Shown: positions 1 to 8,584, counted from the stretch's first letter. The stretch: 64,000 nucleotides of DNA from Verrucomicrobiaceae bacterium (GCA_015075365.1 JABTUN010000001.1:1116001-1180000), one strand, 5' to 3'. The notes: generated by a model from the sequence alone, not told the origin. Program-made: numbers and translations.

Positions 1-139
1 CATCCGCGGAGACAAGGCCACCGACTGGGAATACGGCATCCGCGTGATGGACGCCTGCCAGAAGGCCGGCATCTACAACATCGCCTTTGCCGTGAAGAAG
101 GCGGAGGACGAGCCCGCCGCCCCCGCACCGCCGAAATAA
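1..139 (+). CDS. ExbD/TolR-family biopolymer transport protein, C-terminal fragment
   Basis: The frame opens at base 2 and ends at the TAA at 137-139, giving 45 residues. The stretch GIRVMDACQKAGIYNIAFAV matches the conserved C-terminal periplasmic segment of ExbD/TolR, which partners ExbB/TolQ to harness the proton motive force. A short Ala/Pro-rich tail follows. The 5' part lies outside the window. The TPR gene starts 12 bases downstream on the same strand, suggesting an ExbBD/Tol-type envelope operon. The family call rests on this short stretch only. Confidence 0.7.
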   Translation, partial: IRGDKATDWEYGIRVMDACQKAGIYNIAFAVKKAEDEPAAPAPPK

Positions 140-151
140 CCGCGCCGCCGC

Positions 152-2656
152 ATGCCCACGCCGTCCTCCACCTTCATCCGGAGCCTCGCCCTCGCCACCC
201 TCGCGCTCGGCGGCGGTGTGCTCGCCCAGGCGCCCAAGGCCATCCCCGTGGAGGACGATCCGCCCATTCCGAAGGCCATCCCCGTGCGCCCGCCTCCCGC
301 GCCGCCCGCGGCACCGCGCACGAAGGGCCCGGAGGACGATCTGTTTGATTTTGCCTCCCTTTCCTACGAGCGCCAGGAGTGGGGGCTGGCCGCGCAGAAC
401 TACGCCAAGTACCTGCAGACCTACCCGGCGGGCAAACAGGTGGCGCTGGCCCTTTTCCGCATCGGCGAGTGCTACATGCAGCAGCGCCAGCTCAAGCAGG
501 CCGCCTCCTATTACGAGGAGGTGGTGAACCGCTACCCCTCCAGCGAAGGCGCGCCCTCCGCCGCCTACCGTCTCGGCGCCATGGCCTTCAACCAGGCGAT
601 GAACGAGGCCGCCAACGGCAACAAACAGGCCGCGATTCCTGGATTTGAGACCGCCGCGAAGTACTTCAACTTCAGCGAGGCGCGCACGACGATCCCGGAG
701 GCCAAGCTGGCCGCCCAGTACAACAAGAGCCGCGTGTATGAGCAGCTCGGCGACACGAAAAAGCAGATCGAGGCGCTCAACGCCATCGTCGCCGTCAACG
801 ACAAGACCAAGAACCCGTATCTCGAAACCGCGCTGCTCACCCTCGGCAGCCTCCAGCTCGCCTCGGACAAAAAAGGCGAGTCGCTGAAGGCCTTTGAGCA
901 ACTCGTCAAAAGCAGCACGGACAACGCGGTCGTGTCCGACGCCGCCCTGCGCGCCGGCGTGCTTTACGCGGAGATGAACAAGCCGGACGAGGCCGTGGCG
1001 ATGTTCCAGAAGGCGCTCGGCCTTGCCGAGACCAGCGAGGCGAACCGCGGCATCGCGCTCGTCGGCATCATCCAGGCGCTCAACGCCAAGGAGGACTACG
1101 ACGGCGTCATCGACTTCTACAACCGCAACGCGGAAGTGCTGCCGCCCGGCAATGTGCGCCCGCGCATGCTGCTGCTCGTGGGCCATGCCTACCGCCAGCG
1201 CAAAAGCTACGCCCGCGCCGTCGAGGTGTATCTCATCATCGAGCAGTATCACAAGGACACGGACGAGGCCTTCGAGGCCGGCTACTGGAAGCTCTACTGC
1301 TTCTATCTGCTCAACGACAAGGACCTCGGCGAGTTCGCCAACGGCTTCATCACGCGCTACACGCCGACCAAGGGGGACCACCAGTTCCTCAGCCTCGCCC
1401 GCCTCATCCGCGCCGACCATTTCTTCAACAAGGGTGACTTCAACCAGGCTTCCCTGAGCTACACCGACCTCAAGGTCGAAAAACTGCCCGAAAAGCTGCG
1501 TCCCGGCACCGTTTTCAACATGGGCTGGGCGCAGGCGGAGGCAGGACGCCACCAGGAGGCCGTCAGCAGCTTCACCAGATTCCTCAACGACTACCCGGGC
1601 CACGAGTTCACCGCCAAGGCGCTGGCCCGCCGCGGCCTCGCCAACAAGGACGCGCGCGACCTGCCGAAGGCGAAGGCCGATTTCGAGCAGGTGACGAGGG
1701 ATTTCCCCCAATCCGACGCCTGCGAGATGGCGTGGCTGCAACTCGGCTTCATCGCCATGGAGACGAAGGACGCGAAGGGCACCGTCACCGCCTTCGAGAC
1801 GCTGCTGAAGAAGTTCCCGCAATCCAAGGCTGCCGCGCAGGCCCACTACGGCATCGGGCGCGGCAACTTTGACCAGAAGCTCTACGACAAGGCCATTCCC
1901 GCGCTGCGCCGCTCCATTGAGCTCGACGGCAGCCTCTACATGGAAAAGGCCAGCCAGCTCCTCATGCTCTGCGATTACGCGCGGCGGAACGTGGCCGACC
2001 TTTCCAAGACCATCGACACCTATCTCGGCGCGAAACCGGAGGGCATCGTCCCGGTCGAAATCCTCACCTGGCTCGGCGGCCGGCATTACAATGACCAGGA
2101 CTTCAAAAAAGCCGCCCGTTACCTTGAGCTAGCCTGCACACCCGAGACGCCGGAGAACACCCAGCCCGTCGTCTGGCTCTACCTGTCCATGGCGCAGATG
2201 CACAACGGCAACTGGGACCAGGGCGTCCAGGCCGCCAACAACTACCTCAACACGAACCCCGACCCTGCCTCCAAGGCACGCGCTCTCATCACGAAGGGGC
2301 GCGCCCAGCTCGGCAAAGGCGCTTTTGCGGATGCCGACGCCACCGCCAAGGAAGCCCTCGCCTTCGTCAAGGACGGCAAGCTCCAGGCAGAACTCCTCAT
2401 CCTCGAAGGCGACATCTATGTGGCCGAGGGAGACAAGCTCGCCGCGGAAGGCCAGCAGGATGCCGCGCGGGCCAAATGGCAGGCGGCAGGCGGCAAGTAC
2501 GCCGTTCCCAGCCAGGTCTTCGAGGACGAGGAGGTCACTCCGGAGGCCCTGCACAAGGCCGCGATCGTCCTCGACAAGCAGGGCAACACCGCCCAGGCGG
2601 AAAAACTCCGCGCGCAACTCCTGCAGCGCTATCCCAAGTGGAAGGCCAGGGGCTAA
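152..2656 (+). CDS. Secreted tetratricopeptide-repeat protein (834 aa)
   Basis: The protein begins with a Sec-type signal peptide (basic start, hydrophobic core, cleavage near LAQ at about residue 26), then a Pro-rich linker. From about residue 65 to the end it is filled with TPR helical pairs; motifs such as ALFRIGECYMQQ, AAYRLGAM and AHYGIGRGNFDQ recur. TPR arrays are protein-binding scaffolds. Because it follows the ExbD gene by 12 bases, it may be an envelope scaffold for an ExbBD/Tol-like machine, comparable in position (not in proven homology) to YbgF/CpoB. No enzymatic motif is visible. It converges with the PUR gene downstream. Confidence 0.85.
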   Translation: MPTPSSTFIRSLALATLALGGGVLAQAPKAIPVEDDPPIPKAIPVRPPPAPPAAPRTKGPEDDLFDFASLSYERQEWGLAAQNYAKYLQTYPAGKQVALALFRIGECYMQQRQLKQAASYYEEVVNRYPSSEGAPSAAYRLGAMAFNQAMNEAANGNKQAAIPGFETAAKYFNFSEARTTIPEAKLAAQYNKSRVYEQLGDTKKQIEALNAIVAVNDKTKNPYLETALLTLGSLQLASDKKGESLKAFEQLVKSSTDNAVVSDAALRAGVLYAEMNKPDEAVAMFQKALGLAETSEANRGIALVGIIQALNAKEDYDGVIDFYNRNAEVLPPGNVRPRMLLLVGHAYRQRKSYARAVEVYLIIEQYHKDTDEAFEAGYWKLYCFYLLNDKDLGEFANGFITRYTPTKGDHQFLSLARLIRADHFFNKGDFNQASLSYTDLKVEKLPEKLRPGTVFNMGWAQAEAGRHQEAVSSFTRFLNDYPGHEFTAKALARRGLANKDARDLPKAKADFEQVTRDFPQSDACEMAWLQLGFIAMETKDAKGTVTAFETLLKKFPQSKAAAQAHYGIGRGNFDQKLYDKAIPALRRSIELDGSLYMEKASQLLMLCDYARRNVADLSKTIDTYLGAKPEGIVPVEILTWLGGRHYNDQDFKKAARYLELACTPETPENTQPVVWLYLSMAQMHNGNWDQGVQAANNYLNTNPDPASKARALITKGRAQLGKGAFADADATAKEALAFVKDGKLQAELLILEGDIYVAEGDKLAAEGQQDAARAKWQAAGGKYAVPSQVFEDEEVTPEALHKAAIVLDKQGNTAQAEKLRAQLLQRYPKWKARG

Positions 2657-2662
2657 GTGCGC

Positions 2663-2681
2663 GGCGTTCGTCCAGAACGCC
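2663..2681. terminator. Hairpin between convergent genes
   Basis: A perfect 7-bp stem (GGCGTTC/GAACGCC) with a 5-base loop sits 7 bases after the TPR stop and 21 bases before the 3' end of the convergent PUR gene. It has no U-tract, so termination is uncertain. Its core resembles the palindrome at 26841-26904. Confidence 0.3.
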
Positions 2682-2701
2682 ACACGCGCGGTTCCTCATC
2701 C

Positions 2702-2959
2702 TCAATCCTCCACGGTGCCATCCCCGCCGTTCGCCACGTCCAGGGCACGCATCATCGCGTCCATGAACTCCTGTGCGGCCTCGATGGGCAGGATGATCGT
2801 GTCGCGGCGGCCGCGCACGTCCTCGGTGATCTTGATGAAACGCCCGCGGTCGTTCTCCTTTAGGTCCAGGAAGAAGATCTTCCGGTCCGTCACGATCTTT
2901 TCGGAGTGCAACGGCGGATTGTGCGGCCGCCGTTCTTCATCGGAGTCAAAGTTCCTCAT
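2702..2959 (-). CDS. PUR-family DNA/RNA-binding protein (85 aa)
   Basis: This small acidic/basic protein has a central segment running KIFFLDLKENDRGRFIKITED followed by a conserved IILP and a helix. That is the beta-beta-beta-beta-alpha pattern of bacterial single PUR repeats (PurA/BpuR-like). These bind single-stranded DNA or RNA and act as regulators or chaperones in spirochaetes and Bacteroidetes. I chose the ATG at 2959 because family members begin close to the PUR repeat. The frame stays open upstream to 3052, but those extra 31 residues look unstructured and low in similarity. It is convergent with the TPR gene. Confidence 0.7.
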   Translation of the reverse strand: MRNFDSDEERRPHNPPLHSEKIVTDRKIFFLDLKENDRGRFIKITEDVRGRRDTIILPIEAAQEFMDAMMRALDVANGGDGTVED

Positions 2960-3055
2960 GCCAGTGGTGTTGCTCTTCCCGTCCAGCCGCCCGGTGCCGC
3001 TGTTTTTCGTGGAATTGGTCGCGAGTCTAGGAACCGGCCTCGATTTTGTCAACGC

Positions 3056-3084
3056 TTGTCTCTCACACCATCCTGCCGTCTAGT
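3056..3084 (+). promoter_or_regulatory. Candidate sigma70 promoter for the cytochrome-like lipoprotein
   Basis: A -35-like TTGTCT lies 17 bases before a weak -10-like CTAGTG, or 16 bases before TCTAGT. The -10 ends about 6-7 bases before the ATG at 3091, so the transcript would have almost no leader. The -10 match is poor. Confidence 0.3.
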
Positions 3085-3090
3085 GGGCTC

Positions 3091-3495
3091 ATGAAGCGAA
3101 TCCTCCCCCTCCTTCTTCTTGTCGCATCCTGTGCCCAAAAGCCCGCCAACGAGGCGGAAGCTGTCGCCTTCGCGCCCGTGCTGAGCGTACTCGAAACGAA
3201 CTGCGTTCACTGCCACGGCGACAATCGCCTCTCCACCATGCCGCCGATCAACGACACTCAGGCCATCGCGAAGCTCATCGGCACGAGCTGGATCGTTCCC
3301 GGCAAGCCGGAGGCCAGCCGCTTCTTCCAGGTGGTCACCTTCCCCGATGAAATCCCCGGAGCCATGCCGCCGAGCGGCCATGCCATCTCCAAGAAGGAGG
3401 TCCAGATCCTGCGCGACTGGATCAAAGCCGGCGCGAAACTGCCCGGGCACAACGTGAAGCTCGCGCCGCAGGGACCTCTGCCACGTTCGATTTGA
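3091..3495 (+). CDS. Cytochrome c-like lipoprotein (134 aa)
   Basis: The ATG at 3091 gives a lipoprotein signal peptide with lipobox LVASC (Cys at residue 14). The upstream ATG at 3046 would bury this signal and is rejected. A single CVHCH motif supplies a CXXCH haem-attachment site, and a distal Met in AMPPSGH could be the axial ligand. The layout matches the short planctomycete-type cytochrome c domain (PSCyt1-like) common in Verrucomicrobiota and Planctomycetes. It is probably an envelope-anchored electron carrier. It lies 50 bases upstream of hrpA with no obvious functional link. Confidence 0.75.
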   Translation: MKRILPLLLLVASCAQKPANEAEAVAFAPVLSVLETNCVHCHGDNRLSTMPPINDTQAIAKLIGTSWIVPGKPEASRFFQVVTFPDEIPGAMPPSGHAISKKEVQILRDWIKAGAKLPGHNVKLAPQGPLPRSI

Positions 3496-3545
3496 GGGTT
3501 CAAACTGGCTGCATGAGTGAGCGGGCTGTGTAGCATCCGCGCCCC

Positions 3546-6500
3546 ATGTTCCGCATCCGCTATCCTGACGATCTGCCCATCACGGCCCGCCGTGAGGAGA
3601 TCGTCGCGACGATTCAGCGGCATCAGGTGGTCATCCTGGCCGGTGAGACAGGCTCCGGCAAAACGACGCAGCTTCCGAAGATGTGCCTGGAGGCCGTTCC
3701 GAATGCACCGGGCATGATCGGCTGCACGCAGCCGCGTCGCGTGGCGGCGATGAGTGTATCGAAACGCGTCGCGGAAGAGCTTGGCGTTCCGTGGGGCCGC
3801 GAAGTGGGCTGCAAAATGCGCTTCAGCGATGACACGAGCCGCGAGACGCGCGTGAAGTTCATGACGGACGGCATCCTGCTCGCCGAGATCCAGAGTGATC
3901 CGATGCTGCGGGCGTATTCCGTGCTCATTCTCGATGAAGCGCACGAGCGCTCGCTGAACATCGACTTCCTGCTCGGCTATCTCGTTGGCTTGCTCAAAAA
4001 GCGGCCGGATCTGAAATTGATCGTCACCTCGGCCACCATCGACACGGAGGCGTTCTCGCAGGCGTTTGGCGGTGCGCCCATTATTGAGGTCAGCGGGCGC
4101 ACGTATCCCGTCGAGGTGCGCTACATGCCGCTCGTGACCGAGGAAGACGATTTTGGCTTCATCGACGGCGCGGTGGCCGCGGTCGAAAATGCGCTCATCG
4201 AGACGAATGACGGCGATGTGCTCGTTTTCATGCCCACCGAGCGCGACATCCGCGACACGCGGGATTTGCTCGATGGCCGGCTCGGCCGCGAATTCGAGGT
4301 TCTGGCGCTCTTTGGCCGCATGGCCGCCGCGGAGCAGCAGCGCGTGTTTGAGCCGGGTCGCAAACGTCGCGTCGTGATCGCCACGAACGTCGCGGAGACC
4401 TCCATCACGATTCCGCGCATCGCGGTGGTGGTCGATACCGGCCTCGCGCGGATGAGCCGCTACAATCCGCGCACGCGCACGAAGCGCCTGCCCGTCGAGG
4501 CCATCTCGCAAAGCAGCGCGAATCAACGCGCCGGCCGCGCCGGTCGTGTGCGCGAGGGTTTGTGCATCCGTCTTTACGAGCAGGACGATTTTGAGAAGCG
4601 CGACCGCTTCACCATGCCGGAAATCCAACGCGCCAACCTCGCCGAGGTCATCCTGCGCATGAAGGCCTTCAAGCTCGGCGAGATCGAGGCCTTCCCCTTC
4701 ATCAATCCGCCCTCCAGCGCTGCGATTCGCGCCGGTTACGATCTGCTGCACGAGCTTGGAAGCCTCAACGACACGCACGAACTCACGCCGCTCGGCCACG
4801 AGCTCGCAAAGCTGCCACTCGATCCCACGCTCGGCCGCATGCTGCTGCATGCTCGCACGGAAAACGTGCTGCCGGAGATGCTCGTCATCGCCAGCGGCCT
4901 CAGCATCCCCGATCCCCGCGAACGCCCCGAAGAAAAGAAGGAACTCGCGAACGCCGCCCACAAAGCCTTCGCCGCGCCCGACTCCGACTTTTTAAGCCTG
5001 CTCAAAATCTGGAACGCCGCGCCCGATCCGCTCGAGCGCTCCCGCAATTCCCTGCGCAAGTTCTGCAAATCCAACTTCCTCTCCTTCACCCGCATGCAGG
5101 AATGGCGGGACATCTGGAAGCAGCTCACCGAAATCTTCGGGGAGGCTGGCAAGAAGATTTCAGGGCAAGAAAATTCAGATCAGAGTCAATTTTCTTGCCC
5201 TCCAATTTTCTTGCCAAATCAGGACCGAATTCACCGCAGCATCCTCGTCGCGCAGCTTGGTCACATCGCCGTCAAAGAAGATCGAAACCTCTACAAAACC
5301 TCCGGGAACCGCGAGGTGATGATCTTCCCCGGCTCAAACCTCTACGAACGCCGCGAGAAGAACGTCAAACCGAAACCCGGACAGGACAAAGCCAAACAAC
5401 CCGCGTGGATCGTCGCGGGAGAGATCGTGCATACCTCGCAGCTCTTCGCACGCACGGTGGCGAAGGTGCAGCCGGACTGGATCGCGGAGCTGGGGGCGCA
5501 TTTGTGCACGTTCAAGCATAGCGAGCCGCACTGGAACGAAAAAGCCGGACGCGTGACCTGCGTCGAGAAGGTCATGCTGCATGGCTTGGAGATCACGCGG
5601 CGCAGCATCGACTTCCTGAAGGTCGATCCCGTCGCGGCGACGCAGCTTTTCATCCGTGGTGCGCTCGTCGAGCATCAGGACAGCGCGATCACGCTGCGCT
5701 TTTACGCGCACAACAACGCGCTGCGGCAAAAGATCGAAACGATGCTCACCCGCGTGCGCAGCAACCGCGTCTATGCCGTCGAGGAGCGACTCTTCCGCTT
5801 TTACAACGCGCGACTGAAAAACATCTCGTCGATCCACGACCTCAATCGCGTCGTCAAAGAGCGCTGCGAGACCGAGCCGCGCTTCCTTTGCGCCACCGAG
5901 GCCGATTTGGCCGGAGGCGAGGACTTTGAGGTCGAGTTGCAGCAGTTCCCGGATCAGGTCGCGCTCGCGAACAGCGTCATCCCGGTCACTTACAACTACA
6001 AACCCGGCCAGGAGCAGGACGGCGTCACCGTGAAGGTGCCCGTGCAGCTCGCGGGGCATCTCACCACCGGCCAGGTGCAGTGGATGGTGCCTGGCATGCG
6101 CGAAGAAATCGCCGCCGCGCTGCTGCGAGCCCTGCCGAAGTCCATCCGCCGCGATTTGATGCCCATCGACCCGAAGGCGCGCGAGATCGCCACCAAGTTC
6201 GATCCCGGCACCGGCGATTTCCTCAGCGCGATGGCCGCCTTCATCTCGCAGCGCTACCGCATGCGCATCCAGGCCAGCGATTGGGCTCCGGGCAGCATTC
6301 CCGCGCATTTGCAGCCGCGCATCGAACTCCACGACACGAAGAAAAACACCGTCGTCGCCGCCAGTCGCGATTTGAGCACGCTGCACGCCGAGGTCGAAAA
6401 AGAGGCCCACCGCCGCACCGATGCCTGGGATCGACTTTTGCCGAAATTCGAGCGTTTCGCCCTGCAAAGCTGGAGCTTCGGCGATCTACCCGAAAGCATC

Positions 6501-7337
6501 CTCGTTGAGCAAATCGGCCACGCGCAGGTCTTCGGCTATCCCGCCCTCGTTTTGCGCGATGGCGAGGTCGATGTGCGCCTTTTCAAAACGAAGGCCGAAG
6601 CCATCAAAACCACGCCCGCTGCCGTGCGGAAGCTCGCGGAAAATCTTTTGGCCAAAGACATCGCGTGGCTCAAAAAGGAGCTGAAGAGCTTTGTCGGACC
6701 AGAAACTGGCAGAAGAATGAAGGCAGAAGAATCCGTTCAGAAATCATTCTCCTGCCTTCATTCTCCTGCCAATAATCCCTTCGAGAAGGTTCAAAGCGCT
6801 CAAGCCGCCGTTTCGCCCGCCGCCTTGGCCGATCAAGCGCACGAGCACATCCTCGCGCACCTGCTGCGCCTCACGCCGCTCTTTCCGCTGACGGAGAAAC
6901 GCTTCCAGCAGCTCGCTGAAACCTTCCGCCGCGATCTTCCCGCCGTCGTGCATCGCACGCGCACACTGCACGCGCAGATCCACGATCAACGCGCCAAGCT
7001 CCTCGCCCTGCCGAAACGCTATCCCGCCCTCGAACAAGACCTCCAGCGCCTCGTTCCACCCGATCTTTTGCTCAAGACGCCGCACGAGCAGCTCCAGCAC
7101 CTCCCGCGCTACTTGAAAGCCATTCACGTCCGCAACGAACGCTGGATGAACAACCCCGCCAAGGACGCCGACAAGCAGCAACTCATCACCGACTTCGCCA
7201 CCTGGCCCCAAGAAGTCCCCAAAGCCAACCACGAAGCCTTCCGCTGGCTCTTCGAAGAATACCGCGTCCAAGTCTTCGCCCAAGAACTCGGCACCTCACA
7301 GCCCGTCAGCGTGAAGCGGCTGGAGGCCTTGATGTAA
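3546..7337 (+). CDS. hrpA: ATP-dependent RNA helicase HrpA (1263 aa)
   Basis: This DEAH-box RNA helicase is close in length to E. coli HrpA. The Walker A GETGSGKT is at about residues 33-40 and DEAH at about 130-133. SAT, an NVAETSITIP segment and the QRAGRAGR motif VI follow in order. The central helicase-associated domain and the long HrpA-specific C-terminal region (DUF3418-type) come after. HrpA acts on mRNA and stalled ribosomes in E. coli. Two short hairpin-forming elements are inserted in-frame, at about residues 534-557 and 1054-1076. They encode Ser/Gln/Pro-rich linkers absent from typical HrpA, and the flanking helicase sequence continues undisturbed, so the gene appears intact. Confidence 0.95.
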   Translation: MFRIRYPDDLPITARREEIVATIQRHQVVILAGETGSGKTTQLPKMCLEAVPNAPGMIGCTQPRRVAAMSVSKRVAEELGVPWGREVGCKMRFSDDTSRETRVKFMTDGILLAEIQSDPMLRAYSVLILDEAHERSLNIDFLLGYLVGLLKKRPDLKLIVTSATIDTEAFSQAFGGAPIIEVSGRTYPVEVRYMPLVTEEDDFGFIDGAVAAVENALIETNDGDVLVFMPTERDIRDTRDLLDGRLGREFEVLALFGRMAAAEQQRVFEPGRKRRVVIATNVAETSITIPRIAVVVDTGLARMSRYNPRTRTKRLPVEAISQSSANQRAGRAGRVREGLCIRLYEQDDFEKRDRFTMPEIQRANLAEVILRMKAFKLGEIEAFPFINPPSSAAIRAGYDLLHELGSLNDTHELTPLGHELAKLPLDPTLGRMLLHARTENVLPEMLVIASGLSIPDPRERPEEKKELANAAHKAFAAPDSDFLSLLKIWNAAPDPLERSRNSLRKFCKSNFLSFTRMQEWRDIWKQLTEIFGEAGKKISGQENSDQSQFSCPPIFLPNQDRIHRSILVAQLGHIAVKEDRNLYKTSGNREVMIFPGSNLYERREKNVKPKPGQDKAKQPAWIVAGEIVHTSQLFARTVAKVQPDWIAELGAHLCTFKHSEPHWNEKAGRVTCVEKVMLHGLEITRRSIDFLKVDPVAATQLFIRGALVEHQDSAITLRFYAHNNALRQKIETMLTRVRSNRVYAVEERLFRFYNARLKNISSIHDLNRVVKERCETEPRFLCATEADLAGGEDFEVELQQFPDQVALANSVIPVTYNYKPGQEQDGVTVKVPVQLAGHLTTGQVQWMVPGMREEIAAALLRALPKSIRRDLMPIDPKAREIATKFDPGTGDFLSAMAAFISQRYRMRIQASDWAPGSIPAHLQPRIELHDTKKNTVVAASRDLSTLHAEVEKEAHRRTDAWDRLLPKFERFALQSWSFGDLPESILVEQIGHAQVFGYPALVLRDGEVDVRLFKTKAEAIKTTPAAVRKLAENLLAKDIAWLKKELKSFVGPETGRRMKAEESVQKSFSCLHSPANNPFEKVQSAQAAVSPAALADQAHEHILAHLLRLTPLFPLTEKRFQQLAETFRRDLPAVVHRTRTLHAQIHDQRAKLLALPKRYPALEQDLQRLVPPDLLLKTPHEQLQHLPRYLKAIHVRNERWMNNPAKDADKQQLITDFATWPQEVPKANHEAFRWLFEEYRVQVFAQELGTSQPVSVKRLEALM
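5147..5216. repeat. In-frame palindromic element within hrpA (copy 1)
   Basis: Two arms of 29 bases (5147-5175 and 5188-5216) are inverted complements with about 3 mismatches. Each arm holds two copies of a TGGCAAGAA-like unit. The element is read through in-frame as a Ser/Gln/Pro-rich linker just before the segment that corresponds to IHTALL in E. coli HrpA. Confidence 0.85.
6707..6771. repeat. In-frame palindromic element within hrpA (copy 2)
   Basis: Arms 6707-6732 and 6746-6771 are inverted complements with 2 mismatches over 26 bases. Each contains two TGGCAGAAGAAT-like units, the same architecture and near consensus as the copy at 5147-5216. It is translated in-frame as a linker in the C-terminal region. 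Confidence 0.85.
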
Positions 7338-7345
7338 CTTTTTTC

Positions 7346-7371
7346 GGCTTTTTTCAGAAAGCCCAATTTTT
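7346..7371 (+). terminator. Possible terminator after hrpA
   Basis: A 6-bp stem GGCTTT/AAAGCC (7346-7351 and 7358-7363) is followed by CAATTTTT. It lies 9 bases after the hrpA stop. The stem is short, so the call is tentative. Confidence 0.35.
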
Positions 7372-7417
7372 CGGGAGGCCAAAGTTAGTATCGAAAACAG
7401 CACGAGCTGTTTTTAAA

Positions 7418-7597
7418 ATGGACAAAACTAAACAACGCCACCCTGCACCACCCACCAAATCCGACAGCCCCACACAACTTTCAGAGAAGGAGCGATCACG
7501 CCTGCGAAAGCGCCTCGTCCTGTTGGGTGAGCTGCCCGAATACGTCGCTTTAACTGAGTCTTGGATTTCCAGGTATCTCCAAACGGTTTGGAGTTGA
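7418..7597 (+). CDS. Hypothetical small basic protein (59 aa)
   Basis: An ATG at 7418 opens 59 codons ending in TGA at 7595-7597. The N-terminus is Pro/Gln/Ser-rich and basic; the C-terminus has a charged helix (LSEKERSRLRKRL) and ends with SWISRYLQTVWS. No family is recognised. The sequence is less GC-rich than its neighbours and lies in the accessory stretch between hrpA and the acetyltransferase. No strong Shine-Dalgarno is visible, so it may not be a gene. Confidence 0.4.
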   Translation: MDKTKQRHPAPPTKSDSPTQLSEKERSRLRKRLVLLGELPEYVALTESWISRYLQTVWS

Positions 7598-7646
7598 GAC
7601 ACAACCTCAACGCACTCCCTCACAGTTTCGGCTCCACAGCCTAACA

Positions 7647-7829
7647 TTAGCGTCCCGACTTCTGTTCGCTTCTAGCAGCGTTTGTCCGTGTTTGCTTCGT
7701 GTTTCTCGGCAGAGCCAGGAGCTTGAAGTTCTGCAGGCTGCCTGCGAAAACCGGGTGCTCGGCTTCAGCGGCCCACATTTCACGCATGAAGGCGGAGACT
7801 CGGGTCTTGGGCTGGGCGGCGGTTTTCAT
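7647..7829 (-). CDS. Hypothetical small protein coupled to the GNAT-like gene (60 aa)
   Basis: The ATG at 7829 overlaps the stop of the upstream gene as ATGA, the usual mark of translational coupling, which supports it being real. The product has a basic C-terminus (TRTNAARSEQKSGR) and a central FMREMWAAEAEHPVFAG segment. There is no signal peptide or membrane segment, and no family is recognised. Its role is probably tied to the protein encoded just upstream. Confidence 0.5.
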   Translation of the reverse strand: MKTAAQPKTRVSAFMREMWAAEAEHPVFAGSLQNFKLLALPRNTKQTRTNAARSEQKSGR

Positions 7830-8455
7830 GAGCGTCTTGAGTGGACGGCGGAACGTTTACCCTCACGCTGGAGATTGGCAAGGTGCGTGTCGCGGATGAA
7901 AAAGTGGTCGGTCACGGGCTGGCCGCCGAGCACGCGCTTGCTGTAGAAACCAGCCGAGACGGCAGTAGCCTCACCCCAAAGCAGCGGGATGCGCAATTCG
8001 GCGGTGATCAGGCCGAGAGCAAAGAGCATGGCCGAACCGACGCCGCCGTAGCCGGAGCGCGCGTCAAACGCGACGGGATGACAGGCGAGAAAGTCGAGAA
8101 CGAGATGGTGACACCAAGTGCGCCGGCACCAGGCCATCGCGAGTGTTTGTGGCGCGGACGTGTTGTCCTGTCCAGCCACGAGCAGGAAGCCGACCTCCTC
8201 CTGGGAAGCTTTCGGGGCACGCTGCCTCAACTCAGGCAGTGATTTCGCCACTTCATCCCTCCGGGCGTAGTAGCGCCAGCGTTTGCTGGCGAGTCGCGCA
8301 TACTCCACCGCATCCCTGGCTGCCAGCGGATGCGTGTGCGTCCGGCCGATCCGCCATGAGCGCAAAGCCTCGGCATCACCCGGCAGGCCAAAACGGATGG
8401 GCAGCGGGCGCTCGCCAGCGGGAGTCTGGATGATCGGCGCGATGAACGGGTGCAT
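7826..8455 (-). CDS. GNAT-like acetyltransferase / conserved hypothetical (209 aa)
   Basis: The 209-aa protein has a region with the pattern of a GNAT fold: a beta strand (HLVLDFLACHP), a glycine-rich turn (SGYGGVGSAML) like the acetyl-CoA loop, a helix, then WGEATAVSAGFYSKRVLGG resembling the closing GNAT motif. GNAT enzymes transfer acetyl groups from acetyl-CoA to amines. The N-terminal 60 residues look variable. It sits in an accessory block between hrpA and ymdB and is coupled to a 60-aa gene. The assignment is from pattern only, and the substrate is unknown. Confidence 0.55.
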   Translation of the reverse strand: MHPFIAPIIQTPAGERPLPIRFGLPGDAEALRSWRIGRTHTHPLAARDAVEYARLASKRWRYYARRDEVAKSLPELRQRAPKASQEEVGFLLVAGQDNTSAPQTLAMAWCRRTWCHHLVLDFLACHPVAFDARSGYGGVGSAMLFALGLITAELRIPLLWGEATAVSAGFYSKRVLGGQPVTDHFFIRDTHLANLQREGKRSAVHSRRS

Positions 8456-8518
8456 ATCAAGAGTGGGTGACCGGGCGGATGATGCTCATCAAGCCACCTT
8501 CAGACAGCGTTTTTCGTA

Positions 8519-8552
8519 AACCACGAAACCTTCCGCTGGCTCTTCGAAGAAT
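8519..8552. repeat. 34-bp copy of the hrpA 3' end
   Basis: Bases 8519-8552 match hrpA bases 7227-7260 at 33 of 34 positions. The hrpA copy encodes NHEAFRWLFEE and this fragment would encode NHETFRWLFEE. It lies upstream of the GNAT-like gene and has no open frame of its own, so it is a remnant. The two copies flank the 59-aa, 60-aa and GNAT-like genes. Confidence 0.75.
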
Positions 8553-8584
8553 GCCAACCGTTGGGAGGGGAGAAAGCGGCCCGC

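Noticed and set aside
3258..4961. Long minus-strand frame of 567 codons over hrpA
   Set aside because: It is the shadow of hrpA, rich in His, Arg and Glu with no domain; the plus-strand gene has all helicase motifs.
5131..5220. CRISPR-like repeat inside hrpA
   Set aside because: There are only paired inverted arms, with no regular spacers and no cas genes; it is a palindromic element, not an array.
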